64,000 nt of DNA from Acidimicrobiales bacterium (GTDB taxonomy: Bacteria > Actinomycetota > Acidimicrobiia > Acidimicrobiales > RAAP-2), in contig JANXWA010000008.1 in assembly GCA_025351385.1 (NCBI GenBank), forward strand, positions 1-64,000, written 5' to 3'. A program made the position numbers and the translations under genes. The notes below the pieces were generated by a model, which made no database searches, had not been told where the DNA came from, and saw only the letters and a program-made list of their open reading frames with translations. Shown piece after piece: positions 10,904 to 19,622 of the stretch. Numbering within the stretch: the first letter of the stretch is position 1; each line of letters opens with the position of its first letter.

Positions 10904-11946
10904 TGCTCATCATGAACGGCCGCGTCGATGACGCCGGTCACGCGGACCCCGGCCACCCGGAGAGTCCCGATCGTCTGAACGCGGTCATGGCTGGCGTCGA
11001 GGACCTCCACCTGGGCGACGACCTCTCGTTCGTCGAGCCGCGCGCCGCGACGAGGAACGAGCTGCTGCGCGTCCACGAGGCGAGCTACCTCGACGAACTG
11101 GGCGCCTTTTGCTACGAGGGCGGCGGCAACATCGACGAGGACACCTACGCGACCTACCAGTCGTGGTCGCTCGCCGAGCACGCCGCCGGAGCCGGGATCG
11201 CCGTGGTCGACGAGTTGCGCCGACGTGGCGAGGGGATCGGTTTCGTCGCCGCGCGGCCCCCCGGTCACCACGCCTTGGCCGACCGGGCGATGGGCTTCTG
11301 CCTGCTCAACAACGTCGCCGTCACCGCCGCCTCCCTGACCGGTCTGGGCGAACGGGTGCTGATACTCGACTGGGACGTCCATCACGGCAACGGGACGCAG
11401 TCGATCTTCTGGAACGACCCCGAGGTCCTCTACGTGTCGACCCATCAATGGCCCCTCTACCCCGGCAGCGGCGGCGCCCGAGAGATTGGCGGGCCCGACG
11501 CGCTGGGACTCACGGTGAACCTCCCCCTACCGGCCGGCGCGACCGGCGACGTCGTGCGACGGGCCCTCGACGAGGTGGCCGCTCCGGTGATCGACCAGTT
11601 CGCCCCGACGTGGGTGCTGGTGTCGGCCGGCTTCGACGCCCATCGGGCCGACCCGATGGCCGAGCTGGCGCTCTCGGGGGGCGACTTCGCCGGACTGGCG
11701 CGAATGGCCGCGGGCTACGCCCCCGGACCGGGCCGCCTCGCACTCTTCCTCGAGGGCGGCTACGACCTCGCGGCCCTGCGCGACTCGGTCGCCGCGACAC
11801 TCGGCGAAGTCCTCGGCAGCGACTACCGTCACGAGGCGCCGACCTCGGGCGGGTTCGGTGTCGACGAGGTGCGCCGCGCCGAGCTGGAGAGGGGTGTCGC
11901 ACTTCGCGTGGCGCTCGGCACCGACCCGGGAGAGGACTTCCAATGA
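10903..11946 (+). CDS. Histone deacetylase/AcuC superfamily protein
   Basis: ARPPGHHALADRAMGFCLLNNVAV, ILDWDVHHGNGTQSIF, SAGFDAHRADPMAEL are HDAC active-site motifs. Confidence 0.95.
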   Translation: MLIMNGRVDDAGHADPGHPESPDRLNAVMAGVEDLHLGDDLSFVEPRAATRNELLRVHEASYLDELGAFCYEGGGNIDEDTYATYQSWSLAEHAAGAGIAVVDELRRRGEGIGFVAARPPGHHALADRAMGFCLLNNVAVTAASLTGLGERVLILDWDVHHGNGTQSIFWNDPEVLYVSTHQWPLYPGSGGAREIGGPDALGLTVNLPLPAGATGDVVRRALDEVAAPVIDQFAPTWVLVSAGFDAHRADPMAELALSGGDFAGLARMAAGYAPGPGRLALFLEGGYDLAALRDSVAATLGEVLGSDYRHEAPTSGGFGVDEVRRAELERGVALRVALGTDPGEDFQ

Positions 11947-12368
11947 CCCAGTCACTCAACACCATCGCCGTGGGCTACGACGGCTCCGAGCCGGCCAACG
12001 TCGCCGTCCGCTGGGCCTTCACGGTCGCCCGTCAGATCGGGGCCGACGTGGTGCTGGTGCACGCCGTGGGCCTGCTCTCGCGCCTCGAGGGCCCGAGCGT
12101 CTCGCCCGACCTGCTCGCGTCGGTCCACCGGCTCGCCGCCGAGGTCGACCTCGCGCCGTCTCGCCTGCGCTGGCACGTTACCGACGGCGACGCCTGCTCG
12201 GTGCTGCTGCGCGCCGCCGACGAGCCCATCGCCGCCGACCTCCTGGTCGTCGGTTCGCGCGGTCAGAGCGTCCACGCCGGCCTCCTGCTCGGCAGCACCA
12301 GCCTGCAGCTCGCCGAGCGCTCGAGCATCCCCCTCGTCATCGTCCCCTCGGGTCGCGACGCGAGCTAG
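11943..12368 (+). CDS. Universal stress protein, UspA family
   Basis: IAVGYDGSEPANVAVRWAFTVARQ, DLLVVGSRGQSVHAGLLLGSTSLQLAERSSIPLVIVP; ATGA overlap with the HDAC gene. Confidence 0.92.
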   Translation: MTQSLNTIAVGYDGSEPANVAVRWAFTVARQIGADVVLVHAVGLLSRLEGPSVSPDLLASVHRLAAEVDLAPSRLRWHVTDGDACSVLLRAADEPIAADLLVVGSRGQSVHAGLLLGSTSLQLAERSSIPLVIVPSGRDAS

Positions 12369-12370
12369 CA

Positions 12371-14251
12371 CTACTCGGGGCGCAGCACCGACCTCAGCGC
12401 ATCCAGCACCGCGGGATTGTCGATGGTCGACGGCACGGGCACCTCGACGCCATCGGCGATCGCACGCATCGACTTTCGCAGCACCTTGCCAGACCTCGTC
12501 TTGGGTAGTGCTTCGACCACGTCGACCTGACGCAGTGAGGCGACGGCCCCCAGGCGGTCGCGCACCAGCTGGACCAGCTCCTGGGCGACGACGGGGTGGT
12601 CGCGCTCGACGCCGGCCTTCAGCACGACGAGGCCGCGCGGGACGTGGCCCTTCAGCTCGTCGACGACGCCGATGACGGCGCATTCGGCGACGTCGGGGTG
12701 GGCCGCCAGGATCTCCTCGATCTCCCCGGTCGACAGTCGGTGGCCGGCGACGTTGATGACGTCGTCCACGCGGCCCATCACGAAGAGGTAGCCTTCGTCG
12801 TCGAAATGGCCTCCGTCGCCCGTGAGGTAGAAGCCCGGGATCTGGCTGAGGTAGGCCTCGTAGAACTTGTCGTCGTCTCCCCAGATCCGAGAGGTGCATC
12901 CCGGGGGCAGCGGCGTGTGGATCACGATGAATCCCTCGGTGCCACTGTCCACCGCGACGCCGCCCTCGTCCACGATCCGCACGTCGTAGCCCGGCACGGG
13001 CACCGTCGGCGAGCCGGGCTTGACGGCCATCGGGTCGAGGCCCATCAGGTTCGCCGCGACCGGCCAACCGGTCTCGGTCTGCCACCAGTGGTCGATGACC
13101 GGCACGCCGAGCAGGTCGCTCGCCCAGGTGTAGGTCTCGGGGTCGAGCCGCTCGCCGGCGAGGAAGAGGCAGCGGAACGTCGACATGTCGTACTTCGCGA
13201 GCAGGGCCCCCGTCGGATCCTCACGCTTCACGGCCCGAAAGCCCGTGGGCGCGGTGAAGAGGGCCTTGACGCCGTACTCGGAGATCACGCGCCAGTAGGC
13301 CCCCGCGTCGGGCGTGCCGACGGGCTTGCCTTCGTAGAGCACGGTCGTGCAGCCCGCGAGCAGCGGCCCGTACACGATGTACGAGTGGCCGACGACCCAG
13401 CCCACGTCCGAGGCCGCCCAGAAGACCTCGCCGGGATTGACGTCGTAGATGTTCGTCATGCTCCAGTGCAGGGCGACGGCGTGGCCGCCGTTGTCGCGCA
13501 CGACGCCCTTCGGCCGACCGGTCGTGCCCGACGTGTAGAGGACGTAGAGCGCGTCGGTCGCCGCGACCGGCACGCACGCCGCCTTCACCGCGCGGGCCAT
13601 CTCCTCGTCCCAGTCGAGGTCGCGTCCGTCGCGCATCGTGGCCACGGCCTGAGGCCGCTGGAAGATGACGCAGTGCTCGGGCCTGTTGACGCACTCGTCG
13701 AGGGCCGCGTCGATGAGGGGCTTGTACTCGATGACCCGATTCACCTCGATGCCGCACGACGCCGAGACGACGACCCGCGGTCGGGCGTCGTCGATCCGCA
13801 ACGCCAGCTCGTGCGCGGCGAAGCCGCCAAAGACGACCGAGTGGACTGCACCAATCCGTGCGCAGGCGAGCATCGCGATAGCGGCCTGGGGGATCATCGG
13901 CATGTAGATGACGACCCGGTCTCCCTGCTCGACACCGAGGCCCCGCAGGACGCCGGCGAACCGCGCAACCTCGTCGAGCAGCGCGACGTAGGTGTAGGTC
14001 GACTTCGTTCCGGCGACGGGGCTGTCGTAGATGAGGGCCAACCGGTCGCCGTGCCCGTTCTCGACGTGACGGTCGACGGCGTTGTAGCACGTGTTCATCT
14101 CTCCGTCACTGAACCACTCGTAGATCGGCGCACGTGAGTCGTCAAGCACCTTGGTCGGCTTCCGGTACCAGTCGATGCCGCGCGCCGCCTCGCCCCAGAA
14201 GTGCTCCGGGTCCTTGATGCTCTGCTCCCAGACTTGACGATACGTTGCCAT
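12371..14251 (-). CDS. AMP-forming acetyl/propionyl-CoA synthetase
   Basis: YTSGTTGRPKGVVRDNGG, WWQTETGWPV, C-terminal PKTRSGKVLRK catalytic lysine motif; ATG MATYRQVWEQS. Confidence 0.93.
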   Translation of the reverse strand: MATYRQVWEQSIKDPEHFWGEAARGIDWYRKPTKVLDDSRAPIYEWFSDGEMNTCYNAVDRHVENGHGDRLALIYDSPVAGTKSTYTYVALLDEVARFAGVLRGLGVEQGDRVVIYMPMIPQAAIAMLACARIGAVHSVVFGGFAAHELALRIDDARPRVVVSASCGIEVNRVIEYKPLIDAALDECVNRPEHCVIFQRPQAVATMRDGRDLDWDEEMARAVKAACVPVAATDALYVLYTSGTTGRPKGVVRDNGGHAVALHWSMTNIYDVNPGEVFWAASDVGWVVGHSYIVYGPLLAGCTTVLYEGKPVGTPDAGAYWRVISEYGVKALFTAPTGFRAVKREDPTGALLAKYDMSTFRCLFLAGERLDPETYTWASDLLGVPVIDHWWQTETGWPVAANLMGLDPMAVKPGSPTVPVPGYDVRIVDEGGVAVDSGTEGFIVIHTPLPPGCTSRIWGDDDKFYEAYLSQIPGFYLTGDGGHFDDEGYLFVMGRVDDVINVAGHRLSTGEIEEILAAHPDVAECAVIGVVDELKGHVPRGLVVLKAGVERDHPVVAQELVQLVRDRLGAVASLRQVDVVEALPKTRSGKVLRKSMRAIADGVEVPVPSTIDNPAVLDALRSVLRPE

Positions 14252-14456
14252 GGCCCCCAATTCGCTTCTTCGTCCGACTCTCTCGTTGAGAGATCGTTGA
14301 ACATCAGGATGACACCTCGCGGGCATCCTGTCCAAGCCCGCGGCCCCGCTCGGGCGCGATCGGTCCCTCGGACCCGGCTCACTCGACCGTCGTCCTCGGC
14401 AAGACGTCGACGCGAAGTGGCAATCTCGCCGTCGAGAGGCAACTCAGTAGAGTGCG

Positions 14457-15242
14457 GTGGTGATCGCATCGTCTCTGGCGCTGAGTTGGAGAATCGCCAT
14501 CATCTTCGTCGCCGGCGTCGCCGCGGGCATCTCCAACGGGATCGCCGGCGGTGGGACGTTCTTGAGCTTTCCGGCGCTGCTGGCCCTGGGCATCCCGTCG
14601 CTCCAGGCCAACGTGTCCTCCACGGTGGGCATACTGCCGAGCACCTTCGGGGGAATTCGTGGCTTCCGTCGCGAGCTCACCCTGCACCGGCGATTGCTTC
14701 GAGAACTGGTCCCCACCTGCGTGCTTGGGTCGGTCACCGGCACGGCGCTCCTCCTGCTCGGCTCCGAGCAGACCTTCCGCAGCGTGGTGCCGTGGCTCAT
14801 CGGAAGCGCCACGTTCCTGTTCGCGATGTCGCCGAGGATCACCGGGCTGCTCGCCAAGATGGATCGCGGCGAGGAGCCGCACGCCGTCCGACGGCGCTCA
14901 CTCTTCGTGGGCATCTTCCTCGCCTCGGTCTACGGCGGTTACTTCGGCGCCGGCCTCGGCATCATGTTGCTGGCCGCGATGGCCATGACGCTCCCCTACG
15001 ACATCTACGTCCTCCAGGGCCTGCGCAGCGCACTCTCCCTGCTGATCAACGCCGTGGCCGCGATCGTCTTCGTCGCGCGCGGCCATCTCGCCGTCATGGC
15101 CGTGATGGTGCTGCTGGTCGGCGCCCTGATCGGCGGATGGCTCGGCACCATGTTGATTCGCCGCCTCTCGTCGACGGTCGTGCGAGTACTCGTCGTGGTC
15201 ATCGGCGCCGCGACCACCGTCAAGCTGGCGATCGGCAGCTAG
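14457..15242 (+). CDS. TauE/SafE family sulfite exporter-like membrane protein
   Basis: AGVAAGISNGIAGGGTFLSFPALLALGIP and second half GGYFGAGLGIMLLAAMA. Confidence 0.88.
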   Translation: MVIASSLALSWRIAIIFVAGVAAGISNGIAGGGTFLSFPALLALGIPSLQANVSSTVGILPSTFGGIRGFRRELTLHRRLLRELVPTCVLGSVTGTALLLLGSEQTFRSVVPWLIGSATFLFAMSPRITGLLAKMDRGEEPHAVRRRSLFVGIFLASVYGGYFGAGLGIMLLAAMAMTLPYDIYVLQGLRSALSLLINAVAAIVFVARGHLAVMAVMVLLVGALIGGWLGTMLIRRLSSTVVRVLVVVIGAATTVKLAIGS

Positions 15243-16015
15243 CCGAAGTTAGGCGTGTGGCCCACGTTCGCCCGCTGAACCGTCCGGCGGTGAAAGACAA
15301 TCTCACCGCACACGACGACGAACGCCAAGAACACGATCGGCACCGCCGGGGCCAACCTCGGCACGTCGACCGCCACCGACGCGCCCAGGCCGGCGCCGAC
15401 GATCAGCGCGAGCAGGATCACGACGTTGCGGCCGTGGATCGGCTCATTGCGTTTGGTCAAACTGGCCACGAGCTGGGTGAGCGTCCCCGTGAGGTAGGTC
15501 GTCGACAGTCCGCTGATCCCGAAGCGCAGGACCGCGGCGCTCTGGATCCCCAGCGCGACGGCGTTGACACCGAGCATGGCGTACTCGGCCGCCCCGGAGG
15601 GCGCACCGCCCACGCTCTCCCACCAGATCGCGAAGACGCAGAGCACGCCGAGCTCGAGGACGAGTGCGTGCAGGATGGGTCGGGGCCAGAAGTCCTGGTC
15701 CTTCGTCGCGTGCCCCGCCACGCGAGCGCCGGCGAGACCGCCCAGCACGAAGGCGAGAAAGGCGACACCCGTGTGGATCGCCAGCGAGACGTCGCCCTTG
15801 CCGGCCGAGACCCCTAAGAGCACCATGTTCCCGGTCATGACACTGGTGAAGACGCCACCGAGACGGGTGAAGCCAATGGCGTCGACGGCGCCCGTGACCA
15901 GCGTCAACAGCACGACGAGAGCGTCTCGCTGGCGCACCGGGGTCCAGAACGACCCCTCCGCGCGGGGGACCGGTTGACGACCCGTCATCGTGGGGACCTC
16001 ATCGCGAGCGACCAT
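15239..16015 (-). CDS. DUF1275 (YoaK-type) membrane protein
   Basis: TGAVDAIGFTRLGGVFTSVMTGNMVLLGVS typical of DUF1275. Confidence 0.88.
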   Translation of the reverse strand: MVARDEVPTMTGRQPVPRAEGSFWTPVRQRDALVVLLTLVTGAVDAIGFTRLGGVFTSVMTGNMVLLGVSAGKGDVSLAIHTGVAFLAFVLGGLAGARVAGHATKDQDFWPRPILHALVLELGVLCVFAIWWESVGGAPSGAAEYAMLGVNAVALGIQSAAVLRFGISGLSTTYLTGTLTQLVASLTKRNEPIHGRNVVILLALIVGAGLGASVAVDVPRLAPAVPIVFLAFVVVCGEIVFHRRTVQRANVGHTPNFG

Positions 16016-16019
16016 CGGT

Positions 16020-16781
16020 TCAGTCGCTGGAGGGTGGTGGCGCCGCGCCACCGCCGAGGAACGATTCCACGAATGCGGGGTTCTGCTCGAGGTCCCTGGG
16101 CGCCCCCGAGAGGACGATCCGGCCGCCGCCGAGGACGTACGTCCAGTCCGATATGCGCAGCGCCGCCTTGGCACGCTGCTCCACGAGCAGCACCGTCGAG
16201 CCGTGATCGGCGAAGCCCCGGATGTACTCCTCGAGCAGTTGGGTGGCGACCATCGGGGCGAGGTTGGCGGTCGGCTCGTCCAGGACCAGCACCGACGGCG
16301 ACAGCATCAGCACCCGACCCATCGCGAGCATCTTGCGCTCGCCTCCCGAGAGCTTCCCCGCCTTACGGGTCATCATGCCCTTCAGCCTCGGGAAGAACTC
16401 GAGCACCGCCTCGATGCGGTCGGGGATCTCCCGGCGAGCCAACAGGTACCCGCCGATCTCCAGGTTCTCCTTCACCGAGAGGGGCGGGAAGACGTCCTCG
16501 ACCTGGGGCACGTAGCCGATCCCGATCTTGGCGATCTCCTCGGAGGCCATATTCGTGGTGTCGACGTCGCCGACCGTGACGTGTCCGTCGAGGACCCGCA
16601 CCACCCCGACGAGCGACTTCAGCAGCGTCGACTTGCCCGAGCCGTTCGGCCCGACGATGGAGACGACCTTGCCCGGAGACGCCTGCACGTCGATGGCGCT
16701 CACGATCGCCCGTCGGTCGTAGCCGGCGCTGAGGCCGGTGGCGGTCAGCACCAGTCCCTGGGTGGAGAGCTCAGCCGACAA
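16020..16781 (-). CDS. livF: Branched-chain amino acid-type ABC transporter ATPase, LivF-like
   Basis: Walker A GPNGSGKSTLLK, signature LSGGERKMLAMGRVL, Walker B VLVLDEPTANLAP. Confidence 0.9.
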   Translation of the reverse strand: MSAELSTQGLVLTATGLSAGYDRRAIVSAIDVQASPGKVVSIVGPNGSGKSTLLKSLVGVVRVLDGHVTVGDVDTTNMASEEIAKIGIGYVPQVEDVFPPLSVKENLEIGGYLLARREIPDRIEAVLEFFPRLKGMMTRKAGKLSGGERKMLAMGRVLMLSPSVLVLDEPTANLAPMVATQLLEEYIRGFADHGSTVLLVEQRAKAALRISDWTYVLGGGRIVLSGAPRDLEQNPAFVESFLGGGAAPPPSSD

Positions 16782-18600
16782 GGTAGGCCTCCACCACTTC
16801 GGGCATCTGGCGCAGCTCGGCCATGGTCCCTTCGGCGAGGACCCGGCCTTCGGCGAGCACGATCACCGGGTCGCAGAACGCGTCCATGATCGCCAGTTCG
16901 TGCTCCACCATCAGAATGGTCATCCCCCCCTCGCTCAGCCTGGTCAGCTGGTCGCCGATCTTGTGCGCGAGGTTGGGGTGCACGCCGGCCATCGGCTCGT
17001 CGAGGAGGAGCACCTTGGGCTCGGCGAGCAGCGAGCGCATTATCTCCACGAGGCGACGCTGTCCGCCCGAGAGGCCACCGGCGTACGCGTTCGCGTACTG
17101 GGTGAGGCCGAATCCTTCGAGGACCTCCTCGGCGCGCTCGATGTTGGCCTTGTCCTCGGATCCCCAGTGGCGTCGTCCCCGCAGGGAGCCCCAGAACGAG
17201 TCACCCGACTGGTTCGGGATGGCGCTCACCAGGTTCTCCATCACCGTCAGCTTCTTGAACTCGCTGGCCAACTGGAACGTCCGCACGAGTCCGGCCTGGG
17301 CGCGCTTGTGCGAGGACATCGCCGTGATGTCCTCGCCCTCGAGGAATATCCGTCCCGCCGACGAGGGCAGGGTCCCCGCCAGCATCGCGAGCGTCGTCGA
17401 CTTGCCCGCCCCGTTGGGGCCGATCATCCCGGTGACTCGACCCTGGCGGATCTCGATGCTGACGTCCTCGACCACCGTGACGCCGTTGAAGCTCTTGCTC
17501 AGCCCCTGGGTCGAGAGAATGACCCGGTGGTCGTTCGTCGGTTCCCCGAGCCGCAAGAGATGACCGAAGTCCAGCCCTTCGAGGTTCCCGATCTGGATCA
17601 AGGCGTCGGGGTCGTCGCTGGGCGGCAAGGGAGGGGCCGTCGGCTTGCGACTCAGGATCCGGCGCCGTTCGGGCAAGATGCCGTCCGGGCGGAACCAGAG
17701 GAACAGCACGATGAGCAGTCCAATGGCCACCCACTGGAGCGAGGGCACGAGCGTCGGGTTCGCGAGCGGCGGGATGTAGCGAGTGGCCTCTTCGAAGCCC
17801 ACCGGCACGAGAATCGCGCCAAGGATGGCGCCCTTGTGGTTACCCGCGCCACCGACGATGATCGCGGCGAAGAAGACAATGGTCTCGGCGTAGCCCCACG
17901 CGCCCGGCGCCCAGAGGCTAATGAAGCCAACGAGGATCGCCCCGCTCAACCCCGCGACCGCGCCACCGAGCACCAGCATGCTGGTCCGGTTCAGCCGGAG
18001 GTTCTTGCCGAGGGAGTCGGCCACGATGTCGTTGTCGCGCATCGCTCGCAGGGACCGGCCGTAGGGCGACTCCGTGATCCGACGAAGCAGGAAGTACACG
18101 AGGATGGTGAGCACGATTGCCACGCCGCCGTAGGCGAACTGGTAGGCCACCCCCTGGGGGTTCCAGATGCTCTGGAACGGCGCCGGAACGATCGAGATGC
18201 CGGCCGCACCGTTGAGGAACGGCACGAAGTCCTTCACGAGGACGTTCAACAGGACCGCCGACACGAGGAGTCCGACCGCCGCGAAGTCGCCGCGCAGACG
18301 CTTGCCGACGAGGAACACGAAAGGCAGGGCGAGGAGACCGCCTACGACCGCCGCGCCGATCCAGGGCAGGGGCCAGGGCAGGCTCCACCCGAGGATGTAC
18401 GACTGGAAGCCGCCGTTGGAGGTCGCGGCCCGCGGCATCGAGAGGACCGCGGCGGCGTAGGCACCGGCCGACTGGAAGATGATGAACCCAAAGTTCGAGA
18501 TCCCCGCAAAGCCGAACTCGACGTTGAGCGCGAGGCACGCCATCGCGTCGACTGCGGCGTAGATGAGGATCGTGGCGAAATAGAAGGCGTAGGCGGACAT
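16771..18600 (-). CDS. Fused LivM-type permease and LivG-type ATPase
   Basis: N-terminal multi-TM LivM region followed by VILSTQGLSKSFNGVTVVEDVSIEIRQGRVTGMIGPNGAGKSTTL and LSGGQRRLVEIMRSLLAEPKVLLLDEPMAGVHP in one frame. Confidence 0.92.
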   Translation of the reverse strand: MSAYAFYFATILIYAAVDAMACLALNVEFGFAGISNFGFIIFQSAGAYAAAVLSMPRAATSNGGFQSYILGWSLPWPLPWIGAAVVGGLLALPFVFLVGKRLRGDFAAVGLLVSAVLLNVLVKDFVPFLNGAAGISIVPAPFQSIWNPQGVAYQFAYGGVAIVLTILVYFLLRRITESPYGRSLRAMRDNDIVADSLGKNLRLNRTSMLVLGGAVAGLSGAILVGFISLWAPGAWGYAETIVFFAAIIVGGAGNHKGAILGAILVPVGFEEATRYIPPLANPTLVPSLQWVAIGLLIVLFLWFRPDGILPERRRILSRKPTAPPLPPSDDPDALIQIGNLEGLDFGHLLRLGEPTNDHRVILSTQGLSKSFNGVTVVEDVSIEIRQGRVTGMIGPNGAGKSTTLAMLAGTLPSSAGRIFLEGEDITAMSSHKRAQAGLVRTFQLASEFKKLTVMENLVSAIPNQSGDSFWGSLRGRRHWGSEDKANIERAEEVLEGFGLTQYANAYAGGLSGGQRRLVEIMRSLLAEPKVLLLDEPMAGVHPNLAHKIGDQLTRLSEGGMTILMVEHELAIMDAFCDPVIVLAEGRVLAEGTMAELRQMPEVVEAYLVG

Positions 18601-19460
18601 TAGAGAGTCTTCTCGCTTCCGAAGATGCCGTAGGGACGGAAGGTCAGCATGCCGAGCAGCGCCACGAAGGCAATGACCTCCTTGTACTGAGGATTGACGT
18701 AGGCGGCACTGATCTCCGTGGAGAGGCCAATGACGAGGGCGCCGAACATCGCGCCGTACGGCTCACCGGGCCCGCCGAGGAACATCGCGGCCAGCAAGAG
18801 CACGATGTAGAGCTGGGCGCTCGTCGCCTCGAAGACACCGGTGTTCATCGCGAAGACTACGCCCGCCAAGCCGCACAGGGCCCCCGAGATGAGCCACGTC
18901 GTGGAGATGATGAACTGCGTCTTCACCCCGCTGTTGCGCGCGAGGTTGGGGTTGGCGGACGTCGCGCGCATCGCCTTTCCTAGGCGCGTGTAGCGCAGTA
19001 GCCAGTGGATCGTGACGAGGACCACGGCGCATATGGCCAGGATGATCAGCTGCAGTCCACTGAGGAACATCCCTACGATGTGGTATTCGTGCCCCTGGCT
19101 CTGATGGTAGGAGACGTAGCTTCCTCCGACGATGGCCTGAAGCCCGAAGGTACCGATGAGGTCCACGCCCAAGGCAACGATCACCACGGTGATCGGCGCA
19201 GGGTTTCTCCGTTGGAAGGGCGTGAAGACGAATCGGTTGAGCGCCCACGACGCCGCCGCTCCGGTCGCCACGCCGAAGGGCAGGGAGGCCCAGGCGGTGA
19301 CTCCATGGGCGTTCGCGTAGTAGGCGACGAAGGCACTGTTGATCATGATCGACCCGTACGCCAGATTCAGCACATTGGTCACCGCAAACTGCATCGTGAA
19401 TCCGACTGTCGCAATGGCGAGCACCGCCGCGGTCATGAGACCGAATCCGAACGATGACAT
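18600..19460 (-). CDS. livH: Branched-chain amino acid-type ABC permease, LivH-like
   Basis: LAYGSIMINSAFVAYYANAHG, MRATSANPNLARNSGV, multi-TM; internal ATG. Confidence 0.9.
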   Translation of the reverse strand: MSSFGFGLMTAAVLAIATVGFTMQFAVTNVLNLAYGSIMINSAFVAYYANAHGVTAWASLPFGVATGAAASWALNRFVFTPFQRRNPAPITVVIVALGVDLIGTFGLQAIVGGSYVSYHQSQGHEYHIVGMFLSGLQLIILAICAVVLVTIHWLLRYTRLGKAMRATSANPNLARNSGVKTQFIISTTWLISGALCGLAGVVFAMNTGVFEATSAQLYIVLLLAAMFLGGPGEPYGAMFGALVIGLSTEISAAYVNPQYKEVIAFVALLGMLTFRPYGIFGSEKTL

Positions 19461-19568
19461 GAAAACGCTCAAGTTGATCAGACTTTCGTAAGGGGGGAAC
19501 TGATGGTTACCACGACGTGGATACGGGACCGCGAGTCGCTCGACTCGTGCGGCCAAGGTGACACGACA

Positions 19569-19614
19569 CGCTCAGACCGCGGCAACGGTAATCGCCGTTG
19601 CCGCGGTCTGAGCG
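19569..19614 (-). promoter_or_regulatory. Perfect 20-bp stem-loop between livK-like and livH genes
   Basis: CGCTCAGACCGCGGCAACGG-TAATCG-CCGTTGCCGCGGTCTGAGCG, 8 nt past the livK-like stop. Confidence 0.75.
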
Positions 19615-19622
19615 GCGCATCG

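Noticed and set aside
12596-14137. 513-aa plus-strand ORF
   Set aside because: Antisense shadow of the acyl-CoA synthetase.
15239-15242. Overlapping stop codons (CTAG) of convergent TauE-like and DUF1275 genes
   Set aside because: Real but common in compact genomes; no further structure seen.
16738-18603. 621-aa plus-strand ORF
   Set aside because: Antisense shadow of the LivM-LivG fusion; composition is Arg/Gly/His-rich high-GC frame artefact with no motif.
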